Positions 1-11,130 of a stretch of DNA of 64,000 nucleotides are shown here, one piece after another (the stretch's first letter is position 1; each line of letters opens with the position of its first letter). The translations under genes were made by a program, and so were the position numbers. Where the stretch lies: assembly GCA_027924585.1 (NCBI GenBank), contig BSBM01000825.1:2398001-2462000 (forward strand). Reading direction: 5' to 3'. This stretch comes from Larix kaempferi (lineage: Eukaryota > Streptophyta > Pinopsida > Pinales > Pinaceae). The notes under the pieces are model-generated. The model was not told the origin of the DNA. It saw only the letters and a program-made list of their open reading frames with translations, and made no database searches.

Positions 1-342
1 GCCGCTTGAAAAAGTTTTGTTGTGGACCCTTAGAGGCACAGTTCCCTAAGTTGAAATGACCCGCCGAAAATTTTGAATTACAGCAGTTATGTAGCTGCGT
101 CTGAATAAATGAAGGATAAGTCCGCTATTTAAGTCTAGCCGTTCTGACCGATTCGGCTTGATCTCCGAAAGATTTGCATTTAACTCAGGCACCGAAAGCA
201 TTAGCTTCTCCCGGAAGGCTGTCAGAGCCCGTCAATCACACTAAATGCACCCCTACGGCAAGGAGGATAGCGTGTTGATTAACTCATCTATAGCCGCCTA
301 TAGCTACGTTACCCCACTTGGTCGCATTTATTCACCTCTGGC

Positions 343-350
343 TATAAATA
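343..350 (+). promoter_or_regulatory. Internal TATA box upstream of the aORF
   Basis: TATAAATA lies in a GC-richer context about 240 bp upstream of the aORF start at 590. The homologous aORF of element B has the same TATAAATA about 135 bp upstream of its ATG (54447-54454). Finding it in two diverged elements suggests a promoter giving a subgenomic aORF mRNA. No transcript evidence is available. Confidence 0.5.
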
Positions 351-589
351 CCTCACACTTGTATAATTTTTGGGTTACTTTCCTCGAGTTGCTAGCTTGT
401 TTACGAATCCAAGTTATTGTTTTCAGAGCCAAGTTGTGCAGAGTATTTTCCCTTGTTTTCAGCGTCCATATCCTACGAAAGTCCGCCATTTGCTGTCCAG
501 AGTTTTATTCCCTACATCGATTCAAGACGGAGAACCTGTCAACTGAAGAAGTTGTTCGTCAATTCCTACGCCGAGGCTTAGATTTCGGC

Positions 590-3247
590 ATGAATACTCC
601 AGTCACGGCTTCGACTTATGTACATCCTGGTCATCAGGATCCCAGACAGTCTCCGGCTACAAGAGCGTCGCCATCACAACCAGAAGAACCTGTTCCAGAG
701 CCGTTGGCGACCATGGCGAACTATATTCCGCCGCGTCCAGATGATGCGCCAGAAGTACAGATCCCGAAGAATGCAAAGTATCCCATTCCGCTACCGCCAC
801 TACCGGCTAGTGTGCGGGTAGAAGGGCAACTGTTGGGACACATCCCACTGGTCAAATTCTCTGATTTCAATCTGGGAGACTATAAAACGTATCCCTAGTT
901 TGCGCCAGATCGATATCTGACGATAGTGCACAATCCCGTCCGAAAGGTCGATGAATTTACCCCGAAGGGATTTGCAGCAAACTTGGAGAAGCCAGGTTTG
1001 TTGAATTTATTGAAGCTACCGCACTTTGGGCGTAGCAATGAAGTGAACGCAGTCGTTAAAACACTGCTATCCTGCGTTCATGGAGGTTACCTTTGGCTCG
1101 GGAGGCCAATTGATCTAAATGTTGATTTAATTCACCGCATTACTGGTCTATCTAAGGCTGGTAAGGACCCCAATGTTCATTTTGTGGGGAAGGACAAAGA
1201 CAGAAAATTAGCTGCACAGCTGGTGCAGAAGTATAACTTGACAAGAGGAGGTCGGGCTTATGACCTCACTACAGTAGAAGATGAGGCACTTCGATTTACA
1301 GGAAGTCTGCTTGCAGGCAGACTTCTCACAAAGTGCCGACCGAAGGAAGTCACTGGAGCTGTCGTGGAGCTCGCCATCGCAGCTGCGGAGGGAGAGCAGT
1401 ACAACTGGTCTCTCTTCCTGCTGAATTCTTTCTTGGCTGATTGCCTGAATGTGCAGGACAATGCAGCCCAAGCATTCCATTTTTCATGGCTTCTAATTTT
1501 ATGCGCTCTCGTTGGGTGGAAGGAGCCCCCGAATACTCAGTTCCTTCCGCGCCGCGCAGGATAAGTTGCCGACATGCGCTACATCAACCTCTGGGATTCC
1601 CCTAATCCCGCAAAGCGCAAGATGAATCGCGCTGTCTTTTGTGAGTACTACTTTCTCCTCCGAGATACCATTCAAGAAATGCCAAGGCTGAGCGAGGAGA
1701 CAGCCACATTATATGAAGGAAAGTTGGCTTTTACTGCCGACATACATCAACTTTACCTCCGCCCTTGCGGCATTCCAGATGAATGGGCGCTAGGCCTTTA
1801 CAGAATGACTACCGAGGATGTTGAAGAAACAATCAAGTCTTGGTCCGATGAGTGGAGGGAGGCCGCCGATCTCGCATCCGCGCTGCCAACCGCCGCTACG
1901 AAAGAGAAGGATAAGGGCAAGGAAGCCCGTGAGCAAAGAAGTGATGAAGGCCCCACAGAACCGGCCACCAAGAAGCAAAAAGTGTCGCATCCCGCTAAGG
2001 CTATTCCCTCGGGGATCGACCAGTACATACACGAGCAATTTCGTGAGCTGCGCAATGCGCATGCTCACATCAGAAGTGCTTTAGATTTGCAGTTCGTAGA
2101 ATTGAAAGGTCTCGCAGGAAGAGTTGCGCAGACCCATGCGCCAGCATCTACTTCGCAGGCGCCACAAGAAATTCCAAGTGCCGAGCGAGTTGAAGAACTC
2201 ATTGAAAGGCATACTGTCGTGCATATTCCGACTACCAGCATGACACTTCCAGATCCACTAACTGCACTACAGGTAAGCGCCGTTGGGCATGTTGAAATCA
2301 ATTTGTCTCTAATTCCTATAGAGACTCTACAGCTAGTGCATGAGAAAGTTTCTCTTGAGTTGAGAGCTAGAGAGCTCTCTACATTTCAGGAAAATCAACG
2401 ACTGCAATCGCAGGAGTTAGAGATGAAGGCAATCCATCAGAATACCTCTGAGAAGCTTGCACTTTATGAGGCGCAAGACATCGGTATCAGAAACGCAGTG
2501 GATGAGATTGCCCAGTTATTGCCGGCTTGTCAGATTCAACCAGACCTCCCTCTGGTTGCAAAAGTTCAAATTATTGGCGAAAGGGCGAAAACCCTGGAGC
2601 AAGAAATCGTTGCTATGGCTGAAGGCCATAGAACCCAGATCGCTGAGCTAGAAGCTCGCGTTGCTGCGCATCCTGCGGATGATGCGCAGGTTCAATTTGA
2701 AGCACTGAACAGAACTTCCACGCAGATGAAGGATCGAGTACAGGAAGCTGAGAACCTGATGAACCAGGCTATGGAAGCTTGGACGGAGCTTGTAAAGCTC
2801 CCTTTTAAAGTTGGACTGTCAGAACAGGTGCAAGCTGCAGAACAAGCTCTCACTGTTCTGAATGAAGAAGCTAAGGCCTTAACAGGCTTGCCAAAAATGA
2901 AGAAAATGGGCGAAGTGCGCAAAATGCAGCAGCAACTGCACAAGCTCAGAACTGAAGATGAGAAGCTCACCAACAGCATTCAGCCATTCATGTATGAGTA
3001 TGCTGAAATCGTTGCCCAGGTTGAGACAAAAATCAAAGAGATTGCTGAATCTCAGGAGATCATTGCTACCATCACTCCAGACGAAGCAACCGCAGAAACA
3101 GTGCAGACAGCTGTAGAGTGTGTCGATGAATTGGACTCCGCTATTGCGAAGTGGAAGAAAACATTCGCGGAGACACAAGCAAAAGCAGATGCGCAAATCA
3201 AGCGACCACACGCCAGTGCGAGTGGCTCGAGGGCGAGCCACAAGTGA
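590..3247 (+). pseudogene. Retrotransposon additional ORF (plant transposon-protein domain plus coiled coil), two stops
   Basis: One frame stays open from the ATG at 590 to the stop at 3247 (885 codons) except for two in-frame stops, TAG at 896-898 and TAA at 1562-1564. The frame also extends upstream to 245, but the ATG at 590 lies after the TATA box and begins the Pro-rich leader (MNTPVTAS). Residues about 1-100 are Pro-rich. Residues about 100-420 hold a globular domain with HFGR, SCVHGGYLWL, LIHRITGL and ALVGWKEP, which recur in element B as HFGR, ACFHGGNLWM, LIARITRI and ALVGWREP. This resembles the family annotated as putative plant transposon protein. Residues about 430-880 are Glu/Lys/Gln/Ala-rich, with long heptad coiled coils and a short basic Ser-rich tail. 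No catalytic motif is visible. Such aORFs accompany Tat-type Gypsy elements; their function is unknown. Confidence 0.75.
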
Positions 3248-3259
3248 GTGTTAGGGGCC

Positions 3260-4743
3260 TGTTGGAGTCAAGGTCGTAGCTACGGTAAAAGCTGCGAATT
3301 TTGGGAAAGAAAGCACAAGTATGGAAGGAAAGTGATAATTTTGGGACAAGCACTAAGTTTTGGACAAGAAGGAGACGGTGCGCAGTACGGTGCCAGATAG
3401 ACAAGCTCAGCGAAGATCACGGACCGGAAATCGCGGAGCTCGCGCGCACGACAGAAGAGAATGAAGGCTGAATAGAAAGCTCAGCTACCATAATAAATAA
3501 GGCGATGGAGTAGAGGGCTCAGCTACCCTCATTTAAAGGCTTAGTACAGAAGTTATGGTTGCTCGGATCAAGGAGGAGCAACGGACCAGAGCATTGAAGG
3601 AGAAGGACAAGCGCCCATACCCACAATCTGCGTCGAAAGTCAAGAAGCCTGCAGGAAGCGGCGACGTGACTGCAAGCGGCGCCTACAGTACACCTAGCCA
3701 TGTGCGTGGTTAGGGTTTTTGGGAATCACTGTTGGGAAAGGCCCACAGTTTTGTAAAGGTGCGACCGCCATGGCCACCTATATATATGAACAATTGTAAT
3801 GGATAGATGTTAGTTAGAGTTAGCAAGTAAGAAGTAGATACTCTTGGGATAGATTGCTAGTTAGACTGTTAGATAGTCAGTCTCGAGGATAGATCATGTG
3901 TTGATTATCCTTTGTTAAGTGTTCTACCGAGTCTGTAGAACTGAAGAAGAATAGGATAGCCGAGGAGCTAATCCCTGAGTAGCCAGACAGTCTGTGTGAC
4001 GTCTGCGCCTTTGTAATCTCTGTAGAGAAGAGACTAGATTGAGAGAAGGGCTCCCAGCTGTGTGCGTGGAGTTACCTTTAAAGAATCTAAGACTGCAGCT
4101 GTGTGCGCAGCATATTGTATAACTCTATGGTTTTCTGGTCAATATAACACTCCCGAGGACGTGGTTTTCCTCGAGGAGAAGAGCTTCCCATAGTTTCTTC
4201 CTGTTATAATGTTTGTGTGAATGATTAATTGTTTAAGTTCATTACCTGTGTATGCAAAACTCTTGTATTATCTTTGCGACGGTTTGATTGAGTTTGGGAA
4301 GGTCCATTGATAGCCATAAGTGTTTAAGAACTGAAGAAGTGGTGGAGCGCTGTCGTTGCAGCGATCGAGGACTGCGATACTTCGCTATTTGCGCAGGGCG
4401 AGGAAGTACGTAACGCATCGACGCAAGGATTAGTTGCCCTCTGCGCCAGAGAAGGAGGACTCCGCGCAGTTGCGTCGAGGGGCCTGCGGGAAAGTCCGAC
4501 CGCCGATATCTGAGGAACCAGAAGAGGAAAGAACAATCTTCGCGTCACCACGGTTGAGGAAACCTGATTCCTTAGCCCCCCATAGCCACTTCGGGTGAGA
4601 CCTTGAGCTGCTGCGCAGCTCGTTGCCGAGAGGGCCAGTGCGCCAAGGGGTTTGTTGCTGCGCTTCATTAAAACCCGGGTCTGCCCAAGAAAGCAGCCAA
4701 CAACCATTGAAATTGCAAAGCAGGGAGATAGTTGTTACCAACA
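3260..4743 (+). repeat. Candidate 3' LTR of element C
   Basis: It follows the aORF by 12 bp, after a G-rich tract, as a 3' LTR should. The proposed ends are TGTTGG at 3260 and CCAACA at 4738-4743, a perfect 6-bp terminal inverted repeat with TG/CA ends. A TATATATA stretch near 3779 could be the LTR promoter. The 5' partner lies outside the window, so the right boundary is inferred from the end motif alone. No ORF in it is convincing. Confidence 0.5.
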
Positions 4744-5319
4744 AGTGACTGAATCAAAAATCGTCCTATAGATTGATCGTATGCAACGCAAGAATTCGTA
4801 GGGATTTTTGCTCGCTTGGAATGGTAAAATGGTAACTATGGGTTAATTTGGACTTTCGTTACTATTTATGGTCAATTTCTTTTGATTTTTACCCACTTTA
4901 CATAGTTTTAACCCCTTTTTGTCATATTTTCTTAGTCTTAATAACTAATTGAGTTGTTTTGACTAAGTCATGGTACATCAAGGCGTTTTTTTACAATTAT
5001 GTCCACATTGGTGTTCTTTAAAAGGTTTGTATTCTCCTGTCATGTCGATTAGGTCTCCACATTGCATCTATACCTTATCATTTTTATGCCTTAGGACCCC
5101 CTTTTTTACACCATGGATTGCGATTTTAACCTTCCATTTACCCTCCATTGTCGTTGTTCATCCATGGTTAGGACCTACCTTCACATGGGTCACCCTAGAT
5201 ATAAAAATTTGTCATACTGGTGCCCATGCCATTACTTGCCACTTTAGGAACTTATCACTTTTCATGCATAACTTTATTAACCTCTTTTCATCAAGTTCTC
5301 ATCCCTATGGAGTTTATTC
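4744..5319. other. Interval with no recognised gene
   Basis: AT-rich sequence with short chance ORFs. It begins just after the proposed LTR end and passes into the relic homologous to the 3' non-coding region of element A. Confidence 0.5.
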
Positions 5320-5660
5320 ATGCTCTTGTTAGATTCTTTAAAATTGACAATATTGCCAAGTATACTTGTTCCTTGTCAGAATCGTTAAAGGATTTGAATG
5401 GACATCCACTTAGGTATAAGTTTACCCCTTTTCCGGACCTTAGTGGATTATTTACCAAAAAGGTATACTCTAGTCCATTTATGACTAGAAGAGTTCTCTT
5501 TCATGTACTTTTACACTTTTTTGGGTGAGGAGACTAACTTTACGAAAAATTACTTTATGGAGTTCTTGTTTAAGTTTTTCAGACTCCTTAAATATGAAAA
5601 TATCGGCGAGCATATACTAACTCGGTCTTGATATTAAAATCCACGAGTAGGTGTATGGAT
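5320..5660 (+). repeat. Diverged copy of the element A 3' non-coding region
   Basis: Read in reverse complement, 36.87-37.11 kb of element A matches this stretch. Shared blocks include TTGCCAAG, GAATTTGAATGG or a close variant, GTTTACCCCTTTT, AAAAGGTATACTC, ATGACTAGAAGAGT and GGCTAACTTTACG or a close variant, in the same order and spacing. The relic is therefore a plus-strand relative of the interval between the antisense gene and the 3' LTR of element A. No coding capacity is supported. Confidence 0.65.
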
Positions 5661-5858
5661 TTCTTGTTTAAGTTTTTCAGACTCCTTAAATATGAAAATA
5701 TCGGCGAGCATATACTAACTCGGTCTTGATATTAAAATCCACGAGTAGGTGTATGGATTTCTTGTTTAAGTTTTTCAAACTCCTTAAATGTGAAAACACC
5801 GGTGAGCACGAACAGATCCGGGCTCGATATTAAAATCCATAGATTAGTAACCTATCGA
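5563..5858 (+). repeat. 98-bp tandem repeat, three copies
   Basis: Units begin with TTCTTGTTTAAGTTTTTCA at 5563, 5661 and 5759, an exact 98-bp period. Copies 1 and 2 are nearly identical through the CGAGTAGGTGTATGGA end. Copy 3 is diverged and a fourth trace follows near 5860. The block lies in the element A-related relic, where element A (near 36.85 kb) has a single diverged version. Confidence 0.85.
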
Positions 5859-7267
5859 GTATTAATCTATCTTTTCTTCAAACTCGTAAAAATAATGGAG
5901 AAAGTTGTGAGTTTACCTCCCATGGACTCATTAAATTATACACAGTTGGACCCTTATCAAGCATTCTTCTCTCTCTTCTTCAAGCTTGTTCAAAATGAAG
6001 AAGGTTTTGAGTTTACTTTCTTGGATTCATTAAAATTTAAAAAGAAAGGTATTATCGAGCTTCCTTTTTAATCTTTTCATGCTCGTTAAAAAATGAAGAG
6101 ACATCTAAAAAGAGAAGGGGAAAGAGAGTCTTCATTATTCATTCATCACATGGCAGGAAGTCTAATACTTCCTTGAACACAACACTTCTCTTGAGTCAAT
6201 GGGTCTTAGTTTTGGCTTTAGGATTTAGCCTGATTCTCTTAGTTGTTTACTCCTCCGATTTGTTACTCTTCGGATCATATGGAGAGTTTGTTGTGTCTCC
6301 TACATAAAAAACTTATATCATGTTTCTTGTATGTACAAGATGCCTAAGTCACTTTACTATGGTGCTCAATGTTCAAGGATTACCCATGTGTTGACCATTC
6401 TACAGTTCATATTGACTCCTCATGTCAGCCATTCCTTATACCAGTATATCATCATTCTTATTTCAACTCAATATCCAAGTGTTCCTTGTGTGAGATGATG
6501 AAGGATACCTTAATTCCTTCCTTCTCACCAGTCTCTTTCTATCGACATCAATACCTTTTGCTCTAGGAAGTAGACTTAGAGTCCCGGATAGTACCTCGAT
6601 ATTTGCAGTCATCAATGGAAGATCATCTCCCTGTTAAGTTATGTGATCACATCAATGTCCCTTACTTGACAGATTCTTCAAGTGTTCGACTTCAAGACCC
6701 CTTATTCACACTTGTAAGAATGTACTAAGTACCTTGGACCCCATTTTCCTAATTGGTGGGTGTTCTCGCGTTTGTTAACGGTTTTCATTATTGACCAGTA
6801 ATCAAATGAAATCCTCCATGTTCGAATTCAACTCCTCTATTCACATGGTTTAGGATTTGTACTTATATTGATGGTTGGTTTGAATACCTTGGTCCTATAA
6901 TAATGCTCCTTTGTTATTTCCAAAGTTGCGCAAGACTGATCCCTACTCCTTTTGGCTCCTCATGAGACATAGATCCAATTTGTTGTTATGGCTATGTTCT
7001 CCTTTTTGACATGGATCCACGCTTGTATTTCAGTGGCCATGCTATATAAATATGTTTTGCATATGTATTGGGGACCATGTTCTATCATTCTGAACATGTC
7101 ATTATGTCAACATTGTATTGTACGCTGACCTTGTTTTGTTTCAGGTACTGATTGAAGCTTTGTTTCTGTGGCTCTCATGTTCCTCCACTTCTTTATTTGT
7201 AATGCATTTCAACCATCATTACCCTTCCGACCTCATACATTAGGGGGAATCGGTTATTATTCAAAAT
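5859..7267. other. Non-coding retroelement relic, no gene seen
   Basis: Only short ORFs without recognisable domains. It probably continues the 3' non-coding part of the plus-strand relic. A purine tract, TTAGGGGGAATCGG, near 7240 could be a PPT. Confidence 0.4.
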
Positions 7268-8219
7268 GACACTTCTCCATCCATGATGACATTGCACTGT
7301 CGTTCACACAAAAGGACTTTATGGATTGAAGAGACTTATTGGATGTAGATGCACATGAACTTAATCATACAACATTTTCTCCAAATTATCCATTTTTGTG
7401 ATATATTTTTACAACATAACCGTGACTCTTATAACTGCGATCTTGCGGGTCACCCGATGGTGCTCCACTGACCACCTGTGGTTTTCCCAAAAAAAGTTGC
7501 ACCCATTACTTGCTCGCATAAGACTCGTGGGTCACTCCTAGTTGTAAAGTTTCATACCCGCAGGTGCCTTCTAAAATCACGAAAAAATGGAATAAAAATC
7601 AAATTAGAGATAGTTATGGTAGTTCTTCTATCTACCATACCTTCCCTAACCACTTATCTCTCGAACCTATCTTCTCAAACTCTGTTATAAATACAAGGGG
7701 GAGGCTATATGAAGGGGGAAGAACCCTTTGTATATTGAAATGTTGGAGAAATATATGTAGAAGGAGAGGAGCAAGAGCCCAGGGTCAAGTTTCAATAATG
7801 CTTTTTGTAGAATCATGTATAAGTTATTGTCATTTATATGATTAATACAAGATATCATCTTTTGCCATAAACTATCTTGTCTATTTCATGAATTCAATCT
7901 AGTGAATATGTCATATTTCCTTTATATATGAGTTTCATATTGGATTATTTATGTCTATGTAGTCAAATGTTTTGAGGATGGTATCTCTTATTTTGCAGGA
8001 TTATTTACTTGGGATTTCGGATCGAAGACTCAGAGTTTCAAGCTTGGATCAAACTTCTTATATCCAAGGTACTTTCACTTAACTTGTAACCCTAGTTCTT
8101 CTTCGTTAAATAAAGGTCTTGTTGTATGCTTTCCTATTGTTTTGATTCTATAACTTCTCATTAGTATGTTGGTGATATCTATAAATTTCCCAATCATAGG
8201 TTAAAATACCGAACAACAC
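7268..8219 (+). repeat. LTR-like segment ending at the break in element D
   Basis: The stretch has a TATAAATA box (7686-7693), an AATAAA-like region near 8107 and an ACCGAACAACA end at about 8219, all in plus orientation. The next base enters the minus-strand aRNH of element D, whose coding similarity stops exactly here. The left boundary (TGACAC after a purine tract) is a guess and no second LTR is visible. Confidence 0.35.
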
Positions 8220-8220
8220 A

Positions 8221-8875
8221 GTCCTTTAGGGATGCAATTGTTCTTTAGCTAGATGATTTCTTTACCTCCCAGGGTATCTAGGAATTCTGATGGATCAGGG
8301 TCACAATATTCAATCTTTTGATCTTCCTCATTAATGTGTGTACTAGCAAATTCCTCTGATATTTCAAGAAATCTCTTGATCTGTTGATCATCTTCAAAAA
8401 TATGCCAGTGCTTGGTATTATCTGGAATATATGGTCTATGTTTGACTATGATATCGTATTTTCTGTTTGGGTAAATAGGAATCTTGAAATTACTAGTTGC
8501 AGTGGCTAAAGAATTAGCTATCATATTTTTTCCTCTTGGAAGGACTGAGATGTTGTGTTCTGTGAAAAATTTATCAAACATGTCCCAAACTACATTTCTA
8601 TAATCCCTCATTCTAGGATGATTAGCTTCATAAATCCCATTTACCTGATGAATCACCAATTCTGAGTCACCATGGATGGATATCCTTTTAGCCTTCAAAT
8701 ATTTGAGAATGTTCAACCCTAACAGTAAGGCTTCATATTCAACCACATTGTTTGTGCACTCAAAAACTAACTTAAAAGAATGAAGCCTAACACATTTGTT
8801 TCCAGGGTCTGGGGAATGATCCAGATGCATGCACTAGCTCGTTCTTTTGCAACAAAACCATAAAAGTCCATATTC
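8221..8875 (-). pseudogene. aRNH (second RNase H) domain of element D
   Basis: The main open stretch is 8249-8830. Motifs in order are NMDFYGFVAKE (first acidic residue; in another frame, before a frameshift), CTNNVVEYEALLLGL (Glu), IHGDSELVIHQVNG (Asp) and KNMIANSLAT. The last motif normally carries Asp (IADALA-like) but has Asn here, so the active site is incomplete. A linker ending in LKNNCIPKGL follows, in line with the usual passage to RT. The role in an intact element would be degradation of RNA in RNA-DNA hybrids during reverse transcription. This copy cannot be functional. Confidence 0.75.
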
Positions 8876-8929
8876 CATAGACCTTCAACCTCATTTTTCA
8901 GACCTGCAATCAGCTCACTGTTTTTCCCA

Positions 8930-9090
8930 AAATTATGTTCATTTTTTTTTCCAGAATTTTGCTCACTGTTTTTTCCAGAATTCTGCTCACTATTTTTCTC
9001 GAAATTCTTCTCACTTTTTTTCTCGAAATTTTCCTCACTCTTTTTCTTAGAATTATGTCCACTGTTCTGCTCAATGTTCTTCTCATTGAT
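8930..9090 (-). repeat. 24-27-bp repeat coding a Lys/Asn/Ser/Glu linker
   Basis: On the minus strand the array encodes an 8-9-residue repeat of the type KNSEQNFGK or KKSEENFEK, about six copies, between the protease and the aRNH. The plus-strand equivalent is CTCACTNTTTTTCTCGAAATT. It looks like an expanded hydrophilic inter-domain linker. Confidence 0.7.
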
Positions 9091-9129
9091 TTAAATACCT
9101 CTTGGGTTTTCTCCCTCAGAATAGAGATC

Positions 9130-9740
9130 TTAGCAAATAATAGAAGAGCCTAGGTCAGTATCAACAACGCATATGTGATGATTTTGAGGCTTCTTCTGAC
9201 TACTCACCATGCATGCCAGCCTATGTTCTCTATACAGTCTCTTGTTTTGACCAAACACTGGGATGGTTGCATAGGACATGTCCATTTGCAGCATCCCAAA
9301 CTTGGGTGGAATTTCTGCCACCACTACATCCATAAAAACACTCTTTTAATGGAATTGTGTTAGTGACACCACCATTTCCTTGATCAAACCTAGGCATAGC
9401 ACTCTTGTTGAATTGAAAGAGAACAAGTCTTTATAGGGCCTCGTAATCTCCAACCCTAAATTTTCCACAACAAATTTAGGCATAAGCTTGTGGGAAGCCC
9501 CTGAATCTAGCATGAAATTATGTAATACCTAGTCATGAACATTCAAACTGATATAAAAAGGAGGCACATCATCATCTTCCGGGTTTTCCACATGAGGACC
9601 AAACAGGAGGGTAGGTTGACCATCTTGCAGATTCAAAGTGTCCAACTGTTTTTCATCTCCTGCTTTTACCATATTCAAAATATGATCTTTATATTTAGTA
9701 TTCTTTATTAACTCATTGAAGGGGATGTAAATCTTGACCT
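9130..9740 (-). pseudogene. Aspartic protease region of element D
   Basis: The catalytic motif LDSGASHKLMP is readable near 9500 on the minus strand, preceded by a segment with QPTLLFGPHVENPEDDDVPPFY. It is followed by FSFNSTRVLCLGLIKEMVV and, in the 9130-9333 frame, MDVVVAEIPPKFGMLQMD and SYATIPVFGQ. The DSGA signature is that of a retroviral-type aspartic protease, which would process the Gag-Pol polyprotein. Stops and frame changes break the frame. Confidence 0.7.
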
Positions 9741-9986
9741 TGGAGATTTCATTTTCGAGGTTTAAATAAGGTTGGGATTTTTCTGTTTCTTTTACATTTG
9801 CATCACCTTTCCCATCCTGGGATTTCTTAGGAGCCTTTGCCTTTTGGTCACCCTTTTTGGAGGATTCCTTTTCTGCTAATTGGATGTAGGTTGATCAGCT
9901 GGGGATTTATTGGTATTTACCACCACATTCCTACTCCTGAGTTTATGCTACTTTTGAAATTCCAGGATGGCATTCTGATATCCCCT

Positions 9987-11130
9987 CTAGTATTGCTTCG
10001 ATTCTAAATCCAGCATGCTACAATTTTTCTCTAGGGAGGATCTGTCATGCTCTTCTTTTGTTAGGTAAAATTGGGTCTGAGCATGTTCAAAATGATGAAT
10101 CTGATCCTCAAGTTGTTCTGCCTCCTCATCATAAACCAAATTCTCTACAAAAGGTGGCCTCATTTGATGGTTATTCGTATTTCTAGGATCCCTTGGTTCC
10201 TTCTGTCCGATTTGTGGGACAGGGGGCCTTCTAAAATTAGGGTTTCTAATCTGCGGTTCTGGGGGTTCTATGATATCAGGTCTATGTCCTAGGGACAACC
10301 TATGCACAAGATTCTATATGGTATTCAACATATGATCAAATTTAGTATCTTTGGATTGGGATGTGGAGGGATGGATCTCCTCCCTAACCTTCTTCTTCTT
10401 ATCCTCCACCCTATGCTTTATCTTTCTAGATGCCATCAGGTTTTCCTCCACCTCTATGGAATCCCTTAACATGTTGGGTAATGATGAGAATCTCCTCTCT
10501 CTCCAAAATCAAGGTGAATTCATTTTCAAATTCATCAGCATAGTGGAGTTGGGAAGCTCTGACAGGGGGTTTAATATCAACGGGTATGTAATTATACACT
10601 TTCATGAACCTAGCAGAAAAATCCTGAACCGTCTCTATATTGTTTTTATTTAGGTTATTGTACTGGGTTAATATCTGTAGGGGATTCTTTTAATCTTCCC
10701 ACCTTGCTAGGAAATCTTATTCAAACCTATCATAGCTAGTGATACTCCCTACTTGAAGAGCCTTGAACCATTTTTTTACCTCTCCAGAGAAACTCAGTGC
10801 AAACAATCTCATCTTGAAATCATCGTCATCCACTTCTTCTAGGTCAATAAAGTCATTGAATCTGCTTACGTGTTGTTGTGTTGTAATTCCATCTTCCCCA
10901 TCATAAATTGGAATGCGTTGGGCATAGTTCTGAGGTAAATCATGAAGTGGGGCAAGAAGTGCCAAAGGAGCAAATCTGGCATCCATTGCTCTCGGGGGTT
11001 TAGGATTTGAAATCGGGGCCTGTGGAAATTTTGGGGTGACAATAGGAATATGGAAGGTAGAAGTAGTATGCCCTTGTGTAGCAGTGGAGGGTATTTGTAC
11101 CTTTTTATCAGAGATTGTTTCACTGGGAAA
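9987..11130 (-). pseudogene. Gag relic of element D
   Basis: The capsid-like core is clear at 10717-10986: PLHDLPQNYAQRIPIYDGED, QQHVSRFNDFIDLEEV, MRLFALSFSGEVKKWFKAL. After an in-frame stop, DFLARWEDKKNPLQILTQYN and the Phe-rich RFMKVYNYIP segment continue towards 10500. The 9987-10307 frame gives a Pro/Arg-rich tail (RRPPVPQIGQKEPRDPRN) and an acidic helix. This is the retrotransposon Gag domain that forms the particle shell. No zinc knuckle is seen. Confidence 0.75.

Larger units (their letters stand above)
1..4743 (+). mobile_element. Element C: 3' part of a Ty3/Gypsy (Tat-like) LTR retrotransposon
   Basis: The element runs off the left edge, so gag, pol and the 5' LTR are not in view. 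In order it shows a non-coding spacer (1-340), a TATA box, a long aORF, a purine-rich tract (about 3249-3259) and a candidate 3' LTR. The classification rests on the aORF. It is homologous to the minus-strand aORF of element B near 52-54 kb, and that element has recognisable Gypsy gag, protease and RT pieces. The aORF end and the sequence up to the LTR boundary are also alike in the two elements (a shared palindromic stop region, then a G-rich tract, then TTGGA). The left part of the spacer is unassigned. Confidence 0.7.
8221..11130 (-). mobile_element. Element D: truncated Gypsy element, gag - PR - aRNH
   Basis: Reading leftwards on the minus strand, a gag relic is followed by a protease relic, a repetitive Lys/Asn/Glu linker and an RNase H-like domain, then an abrupt end. 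From memory of related plant polyproteins, this family places an aRNH between PR and RT and continues after the motif LKNNxIPKGL into RT. Here the sequence stops at that motif, so RT, RNH and INT are missing through truncation at the junction with the plus-strand LTR-like segment. Many stops and frameshifts mark it as old. No LTR was found for it. Confidence 0.7.
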
